This document shows, piece after piece, positions 24,848 to 33,207 of a stretch of 64,000 bases of DNA; the first letter of the stretch is position 1; each line of letters begins with the position of its first letter. The DNA is from Desulfatibacillum sp. (GTDB lineage: Bacteria; Desulfobacterota; Desulfobacteria; Desulfobacterales; Desulfatibacillaceae): NCBI GenBank assembly GCA_016342355.1, contig JAEINP010000009.1:1-64000 (forward strand), given 5' to 3'. A program made the position numbers and the translations under genes. Under the pieces are notes generated by a model. It searched no databases. It had not been told where the DNA came from and saw only the letters and a program-made list of their open reading frames with translations.

Positions 24848-26068
24848 ATGACTTACAACGACCTCAACATCGACCTTACCGACGAGCAGATCACCTTAAA
24901 ACGGGAAACCCATAAATTCGCCAAGGAAGTCATGCGGCCCGCAGCCATTGAACTGGACATGCTGGCGGACCCCGAGGCGGTCATCAACAGCCCCATCTAT
25001 TGGGACGTGATGAAAAAGGGCTACCAACTGGGATACCACTCCGTATTTATCCCCGATACATGGGGCGGCATGGGCCTGGACCCCCTGGACGTGCACATTG
25101 TCCTGGAAGAACTGGGCTGGGGCGCGGGCGACCTTGCCATTGGCATGTGCGTGGGATGCTTTCCCGCCTTTTTCAGCTCCATGGTGCCCAACGAAAAACT
25201 GATCGACGACATTATTTTGCCCTTTTGCGAATGCGAAGACGCGTCCTTTATAGGATGCTGGGGAATCACCGAGCCCGACCACGGAACCGACACCTTGTCC
25301 CCGGGCACGGAAATGTTCACCAACCCCGATATCACCTGCGACGTAAAGGCCCGTCTGGACGGGGACGAATGGGTGATCTCCGGACAAAAATCCGCCTGGG
25401 TTTCCAACGGCACCGTGGCCACCCACTGCCTGTGCTTTTTGACCATTGATCCGGCAATGGGCATGGCCGGAGGCGGGATTTGCGTCATTCCCACGGATTT
25501 GCCCGGAGTCCGCAAAGGCAAGCCTCTGGACAAAATGGGCCAACGGGCTTTGAACCAGGGCGAATTATTTTTCGACAACGTGCGCATTCCCAAGGATTAC
25601 ATGATGGTGGACCAGGAAGCCTATGACGGCATCCTGGATCTTACCCTGGCAACGGCCAACGCCTCCATGGGCGCTATTTTTACGGGCGTGGCCCGGTCTG
25701 CGTTCGATCTGGCCCTGGATTATTCCAAAAAGCGCATCCAGGGCGGCAAGCCCATTTTCGAGCACCAGATGATCAAGCACAAGCTGTTTTCCATGTTCAT
25801 GAAGGTGGAGGCGGCCCGCGCCCTTTCCCGGGCGGCCTTTGTATACAACCTGAACAACTCGCCGCCCCTGACCCAATACTCCATCGCCTCCAAGGTGTTC
25901 TGCACCCAGACCGCCCTGGAAGTAGCCAATGACGCGGTGCAGATTTTCGGCGGCATCGGCCTTAGTAAGGAGTATCCCATTGAAAAGATATTCAGGGACG
26001 CACGGGCTTCCCTCATTGAGGACGGCGCCAACGACACCCTGATGATCACGGCGGCCCATCTGTTTTAG
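24848..26068 (+). CDS. acyl-CoA dehydrogenase
   Basis: A 406-residue FAD enzyme that makes a double bond next to a CoA thioester. Conserved parts are GCWGITEPDHGTD in the middle domain and EVANDAVQIFGGIGLSKEYPIEKIFRDAR near the C-terminus. The catalytic Glu should be in the EYPIEKIFRD or a preceding helix; I could not fix it by eye. The ATG has AAAGGAG upstream. It is the second structural gene of the TetR operon. Electrons would pass to an ETF not encoded here. Substrate unknown; the SCP2 neighbour hints at cyclic or branched acids. Confidence 0.88.
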   Translation: MTYNDLNIDLTDEQITLKRETHKFAKEVMRPAAIELDMLADPEAVINSPIYWDVMKKGYQLGYHSVFIPDTWGGMGLDPLDVHIVLEELGWGAGDLAIGMCVGCFPAFFSSMVPNEKLIDDIILPFCECEDASFIGCWGITEPDHGTDTLSPGTEMFTNPDITCDVKARLDGDEWVISGQKSAWVSNGTVATHCLCFLTIDPAMGMAGGGICVIPTDLPGVRKGKPLDKMGQRALNQGELFFDNVRIPKDYMMVDQEAYDGILDLTLATANASMGAIFTGVARSAFDLALDYSKKRIQGGKPIFEHQMIKHKLFSMFMKVEAARALSRAAFVYNLNNSPPLTQYSIASKVFCTQTALEVANDAVQIFGGIGLSKEYPIEKIFRDARASLIEDGANDTLMITAAHLF

Positions 26069-26192
26069 GAGCCAATCCATCGGATTAAGGGGACATGACC
26101 TTGTCTCAAAAAAGGGATATTGCGCGTCAAACATTACGCGTGAGTTAAGGATCGCGTCTCCCGAAATTGCAAGCTGACACAAGGGGGAAAAC

Positions 26193-27791
26193 ATGCCAAG
26201 CAACATGGACAACCTGCCCATCTTCCAGATGGTGGGCGCCAAGGACATCAACCCGGACAAAACCGCCTACATTTTCGTCAGAGACGACGGCAGCGACGAA
26301 GTCATCTCCTTCGGAAAACTCTTTGAAAACACCAACCGCATGTCCCGGGCCTTGAGCCAGGCAGGGGTGGGCAAGGGGGACGCCTTCGCCCTGATCATGC
26401 GCAATCACCCGGAATTCCTGTACGCCCTGTACGGCGCCCTTACCATCGGTGCGGTGGCGGTGCCCGTGGATCCCCGATCCACAGGAAGAAAACTGGCCTT
26501 CCAGATCAACAACACCCAATGCAAGGGTATTATTGTGGAGGACAGCCTGGTCAAGGCCCTCCAGGATGTGCAAGACGACATTAAAGGCGTGCCTGTGGTC
26601 GGGGTGGTCTACAAAGATCACCACGGCGTGGCCCCCATTGCCGGATATCCCGCCATGCACGAGGTTCTGGAAGCCCAAAGCCCGGAACTGCCCGACAACA
26701 TGGTTCCCCTGGACTTTGCCGCTCCGGCCCAGATCATCCACACCTCGGGAACCACCGGCGATCCCAAAGGCGTGGTCCTCAAGGCCGACCGCTATATGGT
26801 TTACGCCTTGCTTGGCCAAATCATCTGGCAATACGATGACTCCGACGTCCTTTACACCGGCCTTTCCATGTCCCACGGCAACGCCCAGTCCGCCACGGTC
26901 ATACCCAGTTTAGGCAAGGGCATTCCCGCTGTGGTTTCGGAGCGATTCACCAAAAGCAAGCTGTGGGATATCTGCCGCAAGTACGGTTGCACTTCCTTTT
27001 CTTTATTGGGCGGCATGATGGCGGGCATCTACAACGAGCCTCCCAAGGCCAATGACGGGGACAACCCGGTCAAACGGGTTCTTAGCGCAGGCACCCCCCT
27101 GGCAATCTGGGAGGATTTTGAAAAACGCTTTAACGTGAAAATCCACGAATGGTACGGGGCCGTGGAAGGGGGCCTGGCCCACCAGCCTCCGGGAACCGGT
27201 CCTGCGGGATCGTTCGGCAAGCCGCCTGAAGCCCTCATTGAAATGAAAATCGTGGATGAAAACGATCAGGAAGCGCCCCACGGTCAGATGGGCGAACTCA
27301 TCTCCCGCATGAAAAGCGGCGAAACCACCGTGGATTATTACGGCAAGAAAGAAGCCTCGGCGGAAAAAACCCGGGGAGGCTGGCTCCGCAGCGGCGACAT
27401 CTGCCACCGGGATTTGGAAGGCAATTACTACTTTGACTTCCGCAAGGGCGGCGGACTCCGCAGGCAGGGGGATTTTATCCAGCCCGACTATGTGGAGCGG
27501 ATTATCGGCGAGCACGAAAGCGTGTCCGAAGTCTGCGTGTACGGCATTCCCGCTGCCTCGGGCTCGCCCGGCGAAAGCGACTTGGTGGCGGCCATCGCCC
27601 CTTTTGAAGGAGGGGCTGTGGACACGGCGGCGGTCAAGGCCCTGTGCCTGGAAAAGCTGGAAAAAAACTCCGTGCCATCCTATTTTCAATTGGTGGACGA
27701 AATCCCCAAGACCATCAGCGAAAAGGCCCTGGACAGGGTTTTGAAAGACAGCTTCGCACCGGACGCGGATAACGTGGTTTCGGTGTTCTGA
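26193..27791 (+). CDS. AMP-dependent acyl-CoA ligase
   Basis: A 532-residue member of the adenylate-forming family that activates a carboxylic acid to its CoA ester using ATP. The P-loop-like motif HTSGTTGDPKGVVL lies at about 187-200. WYGAVEGGLAH corresponds to the A5 motif, and GWLRSGDICHRD to A7. The usual C-terminal catalytic Lys is expected in KTISEKALDRVL. It follows the acyl-CoA dehydrogenase after 124 bp and precedes the nitroreductase gene by 15 bp. It probably supplies the CoA ester that the rest of the operon degrades. The acid is not identifiable. Confidence 0.88.
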   Translation: MPSNMDNLPIFQMVGAKDINPDKTAYIFVRDDGSDEVISFGKLFENTNRMSRALSQAGVGKGDAFALIMRNHPEFLYALYGALTIGAVAVPVDPRSTGRKLAFQINNTQCKGIIVEDSLVKALQDVQDDIKGVPVVGVVYKDHHGVAPIAGYPAMHEVLEAQSPELPDNMVPLDFAAPAQIIHTSGTTGDPKGVVLKADRYMVYALLGQIIWQYDDSDVLYTGLSMSHGNAQSATVIPSLGKGIPAVVSERFTKSKLWDICRKYGCTSFSLLGGMMAGIYNEPPKANDGDNPVKRVLSAGTPLAIWEDFEKRFNVKIHEWYGAVEGGLAHQPPGTGPAGSFGKPPEALIEMKIVDENDQEAPHGQMGELISRMKSGETTVDYYGKKEASAEKTRGGWLRSGDICHRDLEGNYYFDFRKGGGLRRQGDFIQPDYVERIIGEHESVSEVCVYGIPAASGSPGESDLVAAIAPFEGGAVDTAAVKALCLEKLEKNSVPSYFQLVDEIPKTISEKALDRVLKDSFAPDADNVVSVF

Positions 27792-27806
27792 GCAAAGGAG
27801 AAAGCA

Positions 27807-28814
27807 ATGTTTGAGAATTGGAAGCAAGCCTACCTTCCCGACTCCACCTTTCCCAAACGCACGGTGGACAAGGAAAAATGCAGCCGCTGCAAACGCTGCT
27901 ACGATGCCTGTCCCACCTACGGCTTTGAGTTGGACAAGGACGGCTATCCTGCGCCCATCGGCTACGGAGGCATGGAGCAGGCTTGCCTGAACTGCTGGAA
28001 CTGCGTGGCCGTATGTCCCACCGGGGCCATGGACATGGACGGGCCGTATCTTGTGGAAAATGGGCCTTTCAAGACCCAACTCCAGGGAACCATGACTTAT
28101 CCCGACCCCCTGGGGCTAAATGGTACCCGGCCTTACGAGGATTTTCGGGAAGACCTTACCCCCACGGAACGGGTGATCTACGAACGCCGGTCCAACCGCC
28201 TGTTCAAGAAGAAGCCCGTGCCCAAGGAAACCATTCTCCGAATCCTGGAGGCGGGACGCTTCGCACCCTCGGCGGGCAATTGCCAGCCATACAAATTCAT
28301 TGTGGTTACCAACAAGAACGTGATCAAACTCATGGAGCGGGAAGCCATGAAGACGCTCAAGTTCATGAAGAACCTCTACCACAACAAGGACGGCAAAAAG
28401 CCCGCATGGAAAACCGCCTTGTTTACCGCCCTGAGCCAGGTTATGGTCAATGAAATGGACCCCCGGCCTTATACGGCGGTGGAAAAGGCCGAACGGTGCG
28501 ATAACGCCATTTATTGGGACTGCCCGGCCATGATCATGATCTTGAAAAACACCCACGGCATCAGCAACCCGGATCTTGACCTGGGCATTTGCGCCCAGAA
28601 CATGGTATTGGCGGCTCATTCCCTGGGCGTGGGCACCTGCTATATCAGTTTGTCCATTAAGCCGTTAACCTACCCCCACATGAAGTCGTTTAAACGAAAA
28701 CTGGGTATTACCCCCCCGTGGGAACCCGTGACCTCCATTGCCTTGGGATACCCCAAAGGCAAGATTGACGCGGCGGTCAAAAGGGATTCCCCACAAGTTG
28801 ATTGGATTGAATAG
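27807..28814 (+). CDS. ferredoxin-nitroreductase fusion protein
   Basis: A 335-residue protein. The N-terminus has two 4Fe-4S motifs: Cys25, 28, 31, 35 (CSRCKRCYDACP) and Cys60, 63, 66, 70 (CLNCWNCVAVCP). The rest is an FMN nitroreductase domain with RRSNRLFKKKPV and GRFAPSAGNCQPYKF. Such fusions move low-potential electrons onto FMN and reduce enones, nitro groups or related bonds. AAAGGAGAAAGC precedes the ATG. Inside a CoA degradation operon it may reduce a ring or double bond that the dehydrogenase cannot handle. This is an inference. Confidence 0.87.
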   Translation: MFENWKQAYLPDSTFPKRTVDKEKCSRCKRCYDACPTYGFELDKDGYPAPIGYGGMEQACLNCWNCVAVCPTGAMDMDGPYLVENGPFKTQLQGTMTYPDPLGLNGTRPYEDFREDLTPTERVIYERRSNRLFKKKPVPKETILRILEAGRFAPSAGNCQPYKFIVVTNKNVIKLMEREAMKTLKFMKNLYHNKDGKKPAWKTALFTALSQVMVNEMDPRPYTAVEKAERCDNAIYWDCPAMIMILKNTHGISNPDLDLGICAQNMVLAAHSLGVGTCYISLSIKPLTYPHMKSFKRKLGITPPWEPVTSIALGYPKGKIDAAVKRDSPQVDWIE

Positions 28815-28828
28815 GAGGGAAAATCAGT

Positions 28829-30070
28829 ATGGAAAATGTGTACATCATCGGCCTTGGAATGATCCGTTTTCAAAAATATGCGGATCGCACCGTCCGGGAC
28901 ATGGCCCGGGAGGCCACGGAACTGGCCCTGGCGGACGCGGGCATCACCAAGGAAGACCTTACGGCGGCGTATTTCTCCAATACCTTTTGGGGAATGTACA
29001 CCAACCAGCATTCCATCCGGGGCCAGTGCATCATGCGTTCCATGGGCATTGGCTGCATACCCGTGACCAATGTGGAAAACGCCTGCGCCGGCGCTTCCAC
29101 CGCGCTGAATATGGCGGTCAATGGCATCCGATCCGGCGCCCACGACGTGGCCCTGGCCCTGGGATCGGAAAAAATCACCCACGAAAACAAGGGATTCGCC
29201 CTGGGGGCCTATGCCTCGTGCATGGACTTGGAACGCATCGAGGATTCCATCAAGCTCTTTGAGGAAATGGGCAAACGCCTGAGCCCGGGCAAGGCCGGGG
29301 AGGACGGAGCCCCGGGCGAAGGCCGGAGCATTTTTATGGACGCTTACGCCATGGGATGCCGTTGGCATATGCAGACCTTCGGCTCCACTCAGGAGCAACT
29401 GGCCCTGATTTGCTCCAAGAATCATTTCCACGGCTCCCTCAACCCTCTGGCCCAATACCAAATGCCCATGACTCCCGAAGAGGTCCTGGCCGACAGAAAG
29501 GTGGCCTATCCCCTGACCCGGGCAATGTGCGCGCCCGTGGGCGATGGGGCTGCGGCCGCCATTGTGTGTTCCGAAAGCTATTTGAAAAAGTTGACGGCCC
29601 CCCGCCCCGTGAAGATTTTGGCGTCCATCCTGGGAACAGGGCGGGACAGGGAACTGGACGGCGAGGACATCGGCGAAAGGCTGGTGAAAATCGCCTACGC
29701 CAAAGCCGGGGTAGGACCCAAGGATATCAGCCTGGCTGAACTCCATGACGCCACCACCTACGGCGAACTCCACCAGACCGAGGCCATGGGATTCTGTCCC
29801 ATGGGCGAGGGCGGAACCTGGGCCGAAACCGGCGCCACCCGCCTGGGCGGCAAACAGCCCGTGAACACATCCGGGGGCCTGGAATGCCGTGGCCATCCTA
29901 TTGGCGCGTCCGGCCTGGCCCAGATTTACGAATTGGGCGTTCAGTTGCGGGGCGAGGCTGGCAAACGCCAGGTGGAAGGCGCCCGCCTGGGCCTGGCTGA
30001 AAACGGCGGCGGCAACATTGGCGTGGAAGAAGCCGCCATGTGCATCCACATCCTGGAAAAAGCCAATTAG
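28829..30070 (+). CDS. thiolase family protein, SCPx-like
   Basis: A 413-residue thiolase, last gene of the TetR operon. The nucleophilic Cys86 is in NVENACAGAST. The His partner is in GGLECRGHPIGASG near the C-terminus, with HQTEAMGF also conserved in the SCPx/non-decarboxylating branch. It would split a 3-ketoacyl-CoA with CoA. AGGAGGGAAAATC precedes the ATG. No hydratase or hydroxyacyl-CoA dehydrogenase is in the operon, so these steps must be supplied elsewhere or the pathway is short. A hairpin follows at 30122. Confidence 0.86.
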   Translation: MENVYIIGLGMIRFQKYADRTVRDMAREATELALADAGITKEDLTAAYFSNTFWGMYTNQHSIRGQCIMRSMGIGCIPVTNVENACAGASTALNMAVNGIRSGAHDVALALGSEKITHENKGFALGAYASCMDLERIEDSIKLFEEMGKRLSPGKAGEDGAPGEGRSIFMDAYAMGCRWHMQTFGSTQEQLALICSKNHFHGSLNPLAQYQMPMTPEEVLADRKVAYPLTRAMCAPVGDGAAAAIVCSESYLKKLTAPRPVKILASILGTGRDRELDGEDIGERLVKIAYAKAGVGPKDISLAELHDATTYGELHQTEAMGFCPMGEGGTWAETGATRLGGKQPVNTSGGLECRGHPIGASGLAQIYELGVQLRGEAGKRQVEGARLGLAENGGGNIGVEEAAMCIHILEKAN

Positions 30071-30121
30071 GCTGTCATGAACTAACTTTACAGGCTGGCC
30101 GAAGTGCTGAGAACTTTCACC

Positions 30122-30150
30122 GGGGGAATTCCTTCATAAGGGATTCCCCC
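30122..30150 (+). terminator. hairpin after the acyl-CoA operon
   Basis: GGGGGAATTCC and GGGATTCCCCC form an 11-bp stem (one G-T pair) with a 7-nt loop, 52 bp after the thiolase stop. The run of T that follows is poor, so termination may be partial. Confidence 0.55.
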
Positions 30151-30260
30151 GAATTGTTTATAACCCCCATGGCGCTGTTTGTTATGGCGGCCGCCCGTCA
30201 CCATTGTGGAAAGCGCATACCCACGATTTGTTTGATGGCGGTTTTGTCTTATCCTGTTCA

Positions 30261-30277
30261 GGCACAATTTGTGCAAT
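30261..30277 (+). promoter_or_regulatory. possible sigma-54 promoter or operator of the B12/PAS operon
   Basis: GGCACAATTTGTGCAAT has GG and GC exactly 10 nt apart, as in a -24/-12 promoter, and would start transcription about 40 nt before the ATG at 30326. The centre GCACAATTTGTGC is also a palindrome around one T, so it may instead be an operator. Confidence 0.4.
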
Positions 30278-30325
30278 ATTGGCTTGCACCACTAACTCAA
30301 GGGAGAGCACTACGGGAATAACCCT

Positions 30326-30961
30326 ATGATTTCAGAAATGCTTTATACTACGTATTTTGAACATCTTTTGAAGGGCCGGAGAGCCGAGTGCGCCCGGATA
30401 GTCCAGAGCCTGCTTGATCAACAAATTGATATTAAAAAACTTTATGAAGATCTATTTCAAAAAAGCCTTTATGAAGTGGGCCGACTTTGGGAAACCAACA
30501 GGATTTCTGTCGCCAGGGAGCATTTGGTTACCGCCATGACGGAAGGCCTCCTGAATCTGGTCTATCCTACCTTGTTTCTGGGAAAAAAAATCAATAAGAA
30601 AGTCGTGATTTCTTGCGCCGCCAATGAGTTTCATCAGATTGGCGGCAAAATGGCGGCGGACATATTTGAAATCCATGGCTGGGATTCCCATTTTTTGGGC
30701 GCCAATACTCCTTTGGATCAACTGCTTACTTTTATAGACGAGGTGAAACCGGATCTTGTTGGCATGTCTTTGAGTGTCTATTTCAACATGCCCTCATTGA
30801 TAGAGGGCATAGAGGCGATAAGATCTGCGTTTGGCGATCTTGATATCGCCGTGGGCGGACAAGCCCTCAATTGGGGAGGCTTGGACAGAATTGCAAAGTA
30901 TTCCAATACGGTTTGTATTCGTTCTATGGTGGAACTTGAAGATATTTTTAAATCGTCATGA
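30326..30961 (+). CDS. free-standing B12-binding protein with CarH-like motif
   Basis: A 211-residue protein with a helical cap domain (about 1-85) and a Rossmann-type cobalamin domain (about 90-210). The cap has Trp55 followed after nine residues by Glu65-His66, the W-x9-E-H motif of light-sensing AdoCbl proteins such as CarH. The lower ligand His103 is in EFHQIG, an E-x-H-x-x-G motif. The position after Trp55, which in Thermus CarH holds the second cobalt His, is Glu here. There is no MerR DNA-binding domain. It starts a three-gene set with a PAS protein and an unknown protein. It is a candidate B12 photoreceptor, redox or oxygen sensor. A corrinoid methyltransferase carrier is the main alternative, but no methyltransferase is nearby. 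Confidence 0.82.
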   Translation: MISEMLYTTYFEHLLKGRRAECARIVQSLLDQQIDIKKLYEDLFQKSLYEVGRLWETNRISVAREHLVTAMTEGLLNLVYPTLFLGKKINKKVVISCAANEFHQIGGKMAADIFEIHGWDSHFLGANTPLDQLLTFIDEVKPDLVGMSLSVYFNMPSLIEGIEAIRSAFGDLDIAVGGQALNWGGLDRIAKYSNTVCIRSMVELEDIFKSS

Positions 30962-30985
30962 ATCAAAGAGTGTCTGGGGGGGGCA

Positions 30986-31591
30986 ATGAGTTCCGAGACG
31001 TTTTATGAGTACATAAATGATTACGCGCCTGTCCTTTTTTTCAGGCTTGACCGCGAAGGACGTATTTTGTCAACGAATCGCTATGCCCGTCAAATTTGTG
31101 GCGATCTACCCACTGAAACACGATTCCAGGAAATTCTAATAGATTTTCAAGCGCTGTTTGACTTTAAAAATATGACAGACAATCCTTCGGGCAAAAGGTT
31201 ATTCAGCATCAAGACCGTTTCCGGTTTTCCGCACAGCTATCTGTTCGTGTTTAAAAATATTGGAGAGGAGACTTTGGCCTTTGGCCATTTTGATCTGGAA
31301 GATATTGAATTACTGCGGACTGAGGTCCTTTCGCTAAACCAGGAATTGGGAAATCTGACACGCAGTCTGCATAAAAAAAATGCGGAACTCAAATATGCCC
31401 TGGATCACGTGAAAACCCTTCAGGGTATCATTCCTATTTGCATGCACTGCCATAAAATTCGGGACGAAAAGCAAATCTGGGACAGGCTCGAAAAATATTT
31501 GACGGAACGTACAAGTGCGGAGTTAAGTCATAGTATATGCCCGGAATGTATGGAAAAATACTATCCTGAGCTACACGATGAAGATTTCTGA
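30986..31591 (+). CDS. PAS domain protein with C-terminal Cys-rich module
   Basis: A 201-residue protein. A PAS-like domain (about 8-105, FFRLDREGRILSTNRYARQIC) is followed by a coiled coil (about 108-145, EVLSLNQELGNLTRSL). The C-terminus has PICMHCHKIRDEKQIWDRL and SHSICPECMEKYYPE. The two C-x2-C pairs could bind a metal. This C-terminal module is common at the end of PAS proteins and response regulators; its role is not established. The ATG follows GGGGGGGCA. It starts 24 bp after the B12 protein and likely shares its transcript, so it may relay the B12 signal. Confidence 0.8.
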   Translation: MSSETFYEYINDYAPVLFFRLDREGRILSTNRYARQICGDLPTETRFQEILIDFQALFDFKNMTDNPSGKRLFSIKTVSGFPHSYLFVFKNIGEETLAFGHFDLEDIELLRTEVLSLNQELGNLTRSLHKKNAELKYALDHVKTLQGIIPICMHCHKIRDEKQIWDRLEKYLTERTSAELSHSICPECMEKYYPELHDEDF

Positions 31592-31686
31592 TTCAGTTGT
31601 CTCCGGCTATCTGCCGTTTTTTTGGGTTTAGCATCTAATCTTGCATCGTAAAAATGGAGCATTAATTAGAAATTTTGGAGGGTGTC

Positions 31687-32157
31687 ATGAAAGAGCGGCT
31701 TGTAAATACAGCTTCAGAGCTTGTCCAGCCTTCACAATCAGCGGTCCAGGCCTTTTCTCAAAAGCGTGATCAACTGTCCGCCAAGGGAAATCAAATAATG
31801 GGAGAACGTCAAGACCTGGAAAAGCTGCTGGGGCCTGGCAATGTGCGGATGGCGGAAGACAATAACCGCAATTTCGCCAGATTTATGGAATCCATGTTTC
31901 TGGAATACGACCCAAAGGTATTGGTGGAAACCGTGCTGTGGGTTTTTCGCGCCTATCGGTCTCATGGTTTCCAAACAACCTACTGGGCGGCCAATCTGAA
32001 TATTTGGGTTGGCATGATCAACCAGGAGCTTCCAAGGGAAACCTTTGAAGCCATTTACCCCTTTTATAACTGGCTGATTGTCAATATTCCGATTTTTGTT
32101 AAACTCACCGAGGAAAATTGCGGGGATTGTTCCTCAGAAGGCATCCCCGCACATTGA
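31687..32157 (+). CDS. unrecognised mostly helical protein, third of the B12/PAS set
   Basis: A 156-residue protein of unknown family. The first 50 residues are polar and Gln-rich. The rest is predicted to be helical with many aromatics, including VETVLWVFRAYRSHGFQTTYW and YPFYNWLIVNIPIF. It ends with ENCGDC. The pattern loosely resembles globin-like or four-helix sensor domains, but no family signature was recognised. The ATG at 31687 has GGAGGGTG upstream; an earlier TTG overlaps that site. It follows the PAS gene by 95 bp. Composition is AT-rich like its two partners. It may bind a cofactor or be the output of the set. Confidence 0.65.
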   Translation: MKERLVNTASELVQPSQSAVQAFSQKRDQLSAKGNQIMGERQDLEKLLGPGNVRMAEDNNRNFARFMESMFLEYDPKVLVETVLWVFRAYRSHGFQTTYWAANLNIWVGMINQELPRETFEAIYPFYNWLIVNIPIFVKLTEENCGDCSSEGIPAH

Positions 32158-32471
32158 TCGGTATAAACCTGGGGGAGGAATTGCTCCAGGCTTACACAAA
32201 ATCGCCGTCAAGCAAATGCCTGGCGTATTTTTGCTACAATGTTATCCCGCCATAAGAAAGAAGGCCTGTTTCACCCAAGACCAGCGTCATGGAACTGAAA
32301 AACAGGCGTTCTTCCTGCAATCCGGCCATCCCCCCAAACAAAAGACTCTGGACACCGCCTGAAAAAAGCAGTATCCCTAAAGCATGTTCAGAGGCCGAAG
32401 AGCAAGGCTCTGACAAGATTGTTCCGCCAGAATCCGTTTTATACAAACAAGATCCATACGGGGGAATTTCA
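32158..32471. other. gap before the transglutaminase-like gene
   Basis: About 314 bp. It has an imperfect long inverted repeat, AAGAAGGCCTGTTT near 32257 with its 13-of-14 complement near 32299. A reading frame from 32289 runs into the next gene, but the ribosome site places that start at 32472. No other gene is seen. Confidence 0.45.
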
Positions 32472-33149
32472 ATGAAGCCTCAAAAACAGCATTTGCAACC
32501 CACGCCCATTATCAATTCTGATCACAAATCCGTCATAGAATACGCCCATGAACACGCGGGCAGTTCCGCCGATCCCCTGGACCAGGCTGTCAGCCTGTAT
32601 TTTGCAGTCCGGGACGGAATTCGCTATAATCCCTATAAATTTGTTCTTACTGTGGAAGGCCTCAAGGCGTCTACGACTCTGGAAGTGGGCGAGGCATGGT
32701 GCGTGCCCAAGGCCGCGCTTTTGGCGGCCTGTTGCCGGGTGTTGGGCATACCGGCCCGTTTGGGCTATGCCGATGTCCAAAACCATCTGTCCACAAAACG
32801 CATGCGGGAGCAAATGCAGACAGACGTATTTCATTGGCACGGGTATACCTCCATTTATCTCAATGAAAAGTGGGTGAAGGCCACGCCGGCCTTCAATGTG
32901 GAGTTGTGCGAAAAATTCCGCCTGAGAACCCTGGATTTTGACGGATTGAACGACTCCATCTATCACCCCTTTGACCTGGACGGCAATAAGCACATGGACT
33001 ACATCCTGCTCCGGGGCGAGTACGACGACGTTCCCCTGGACGAGATGCTGGAGACCTTCAAAAACCTGTATGGCGCCGATGCCTTTGCCAATGAGGACGC
33101 CGATTTCCACGAAGACGTCAATAAGGAACAAGCCGGTATTTCCAAATAG
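32472..33149 (+). CDS. transglutaminase-like cysteine peptidase
   Basis: A 225-residue protein with a transglutaminase core. The likely nucleophile is the Cys in GEAWCVPKAALLAACCR (about residue 87) and the likely His is in FHWHGYTSIYLN. The third position, usually Asp in W-x-x-x-D-P-T, reads WVKATPAFN, so the Asp is absent or elsewhere. Members cleave peptides or amides. The ATG at 32472 follows CGGGGGAA. It lies upstream of the DUF362 gene by 58 bp. No signal peptide is visible, so it is probably cytoplasmic. Confidence 0.8.
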   Translation: MKPQKQHLQPTPIINSDHKSVIEYAHEHAGSSADPLDQAVSLYFAVRDGIRYNPYKFVLTVEGLKASTTLEVGEAWCVPKAALLAACCRVLGIPARLGYADVQNHLSTKRMREQMQTDVFHWHGYTSIYLNEKWVKATPAFNVELCEKFRLRTLDFDGLNDSIYHPFDLDGNKHMDYILLRGEYDDVPLDEMLETFKNLYGADAFANEDADFHEDVNKEQAGISK

Positions 33150-33207
33150 ATGATGAAGCAATCGGTTTGTACGAAAAGTAAAAGCTCAGGGAAGGGGAGG
33201 GGGGAAC

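Noticed and set aside
28670-30049. 459-residue minus-strand frame
   Set aside because: Antisense to the thiolase gene, which has active-site motifs and a ribosome site.
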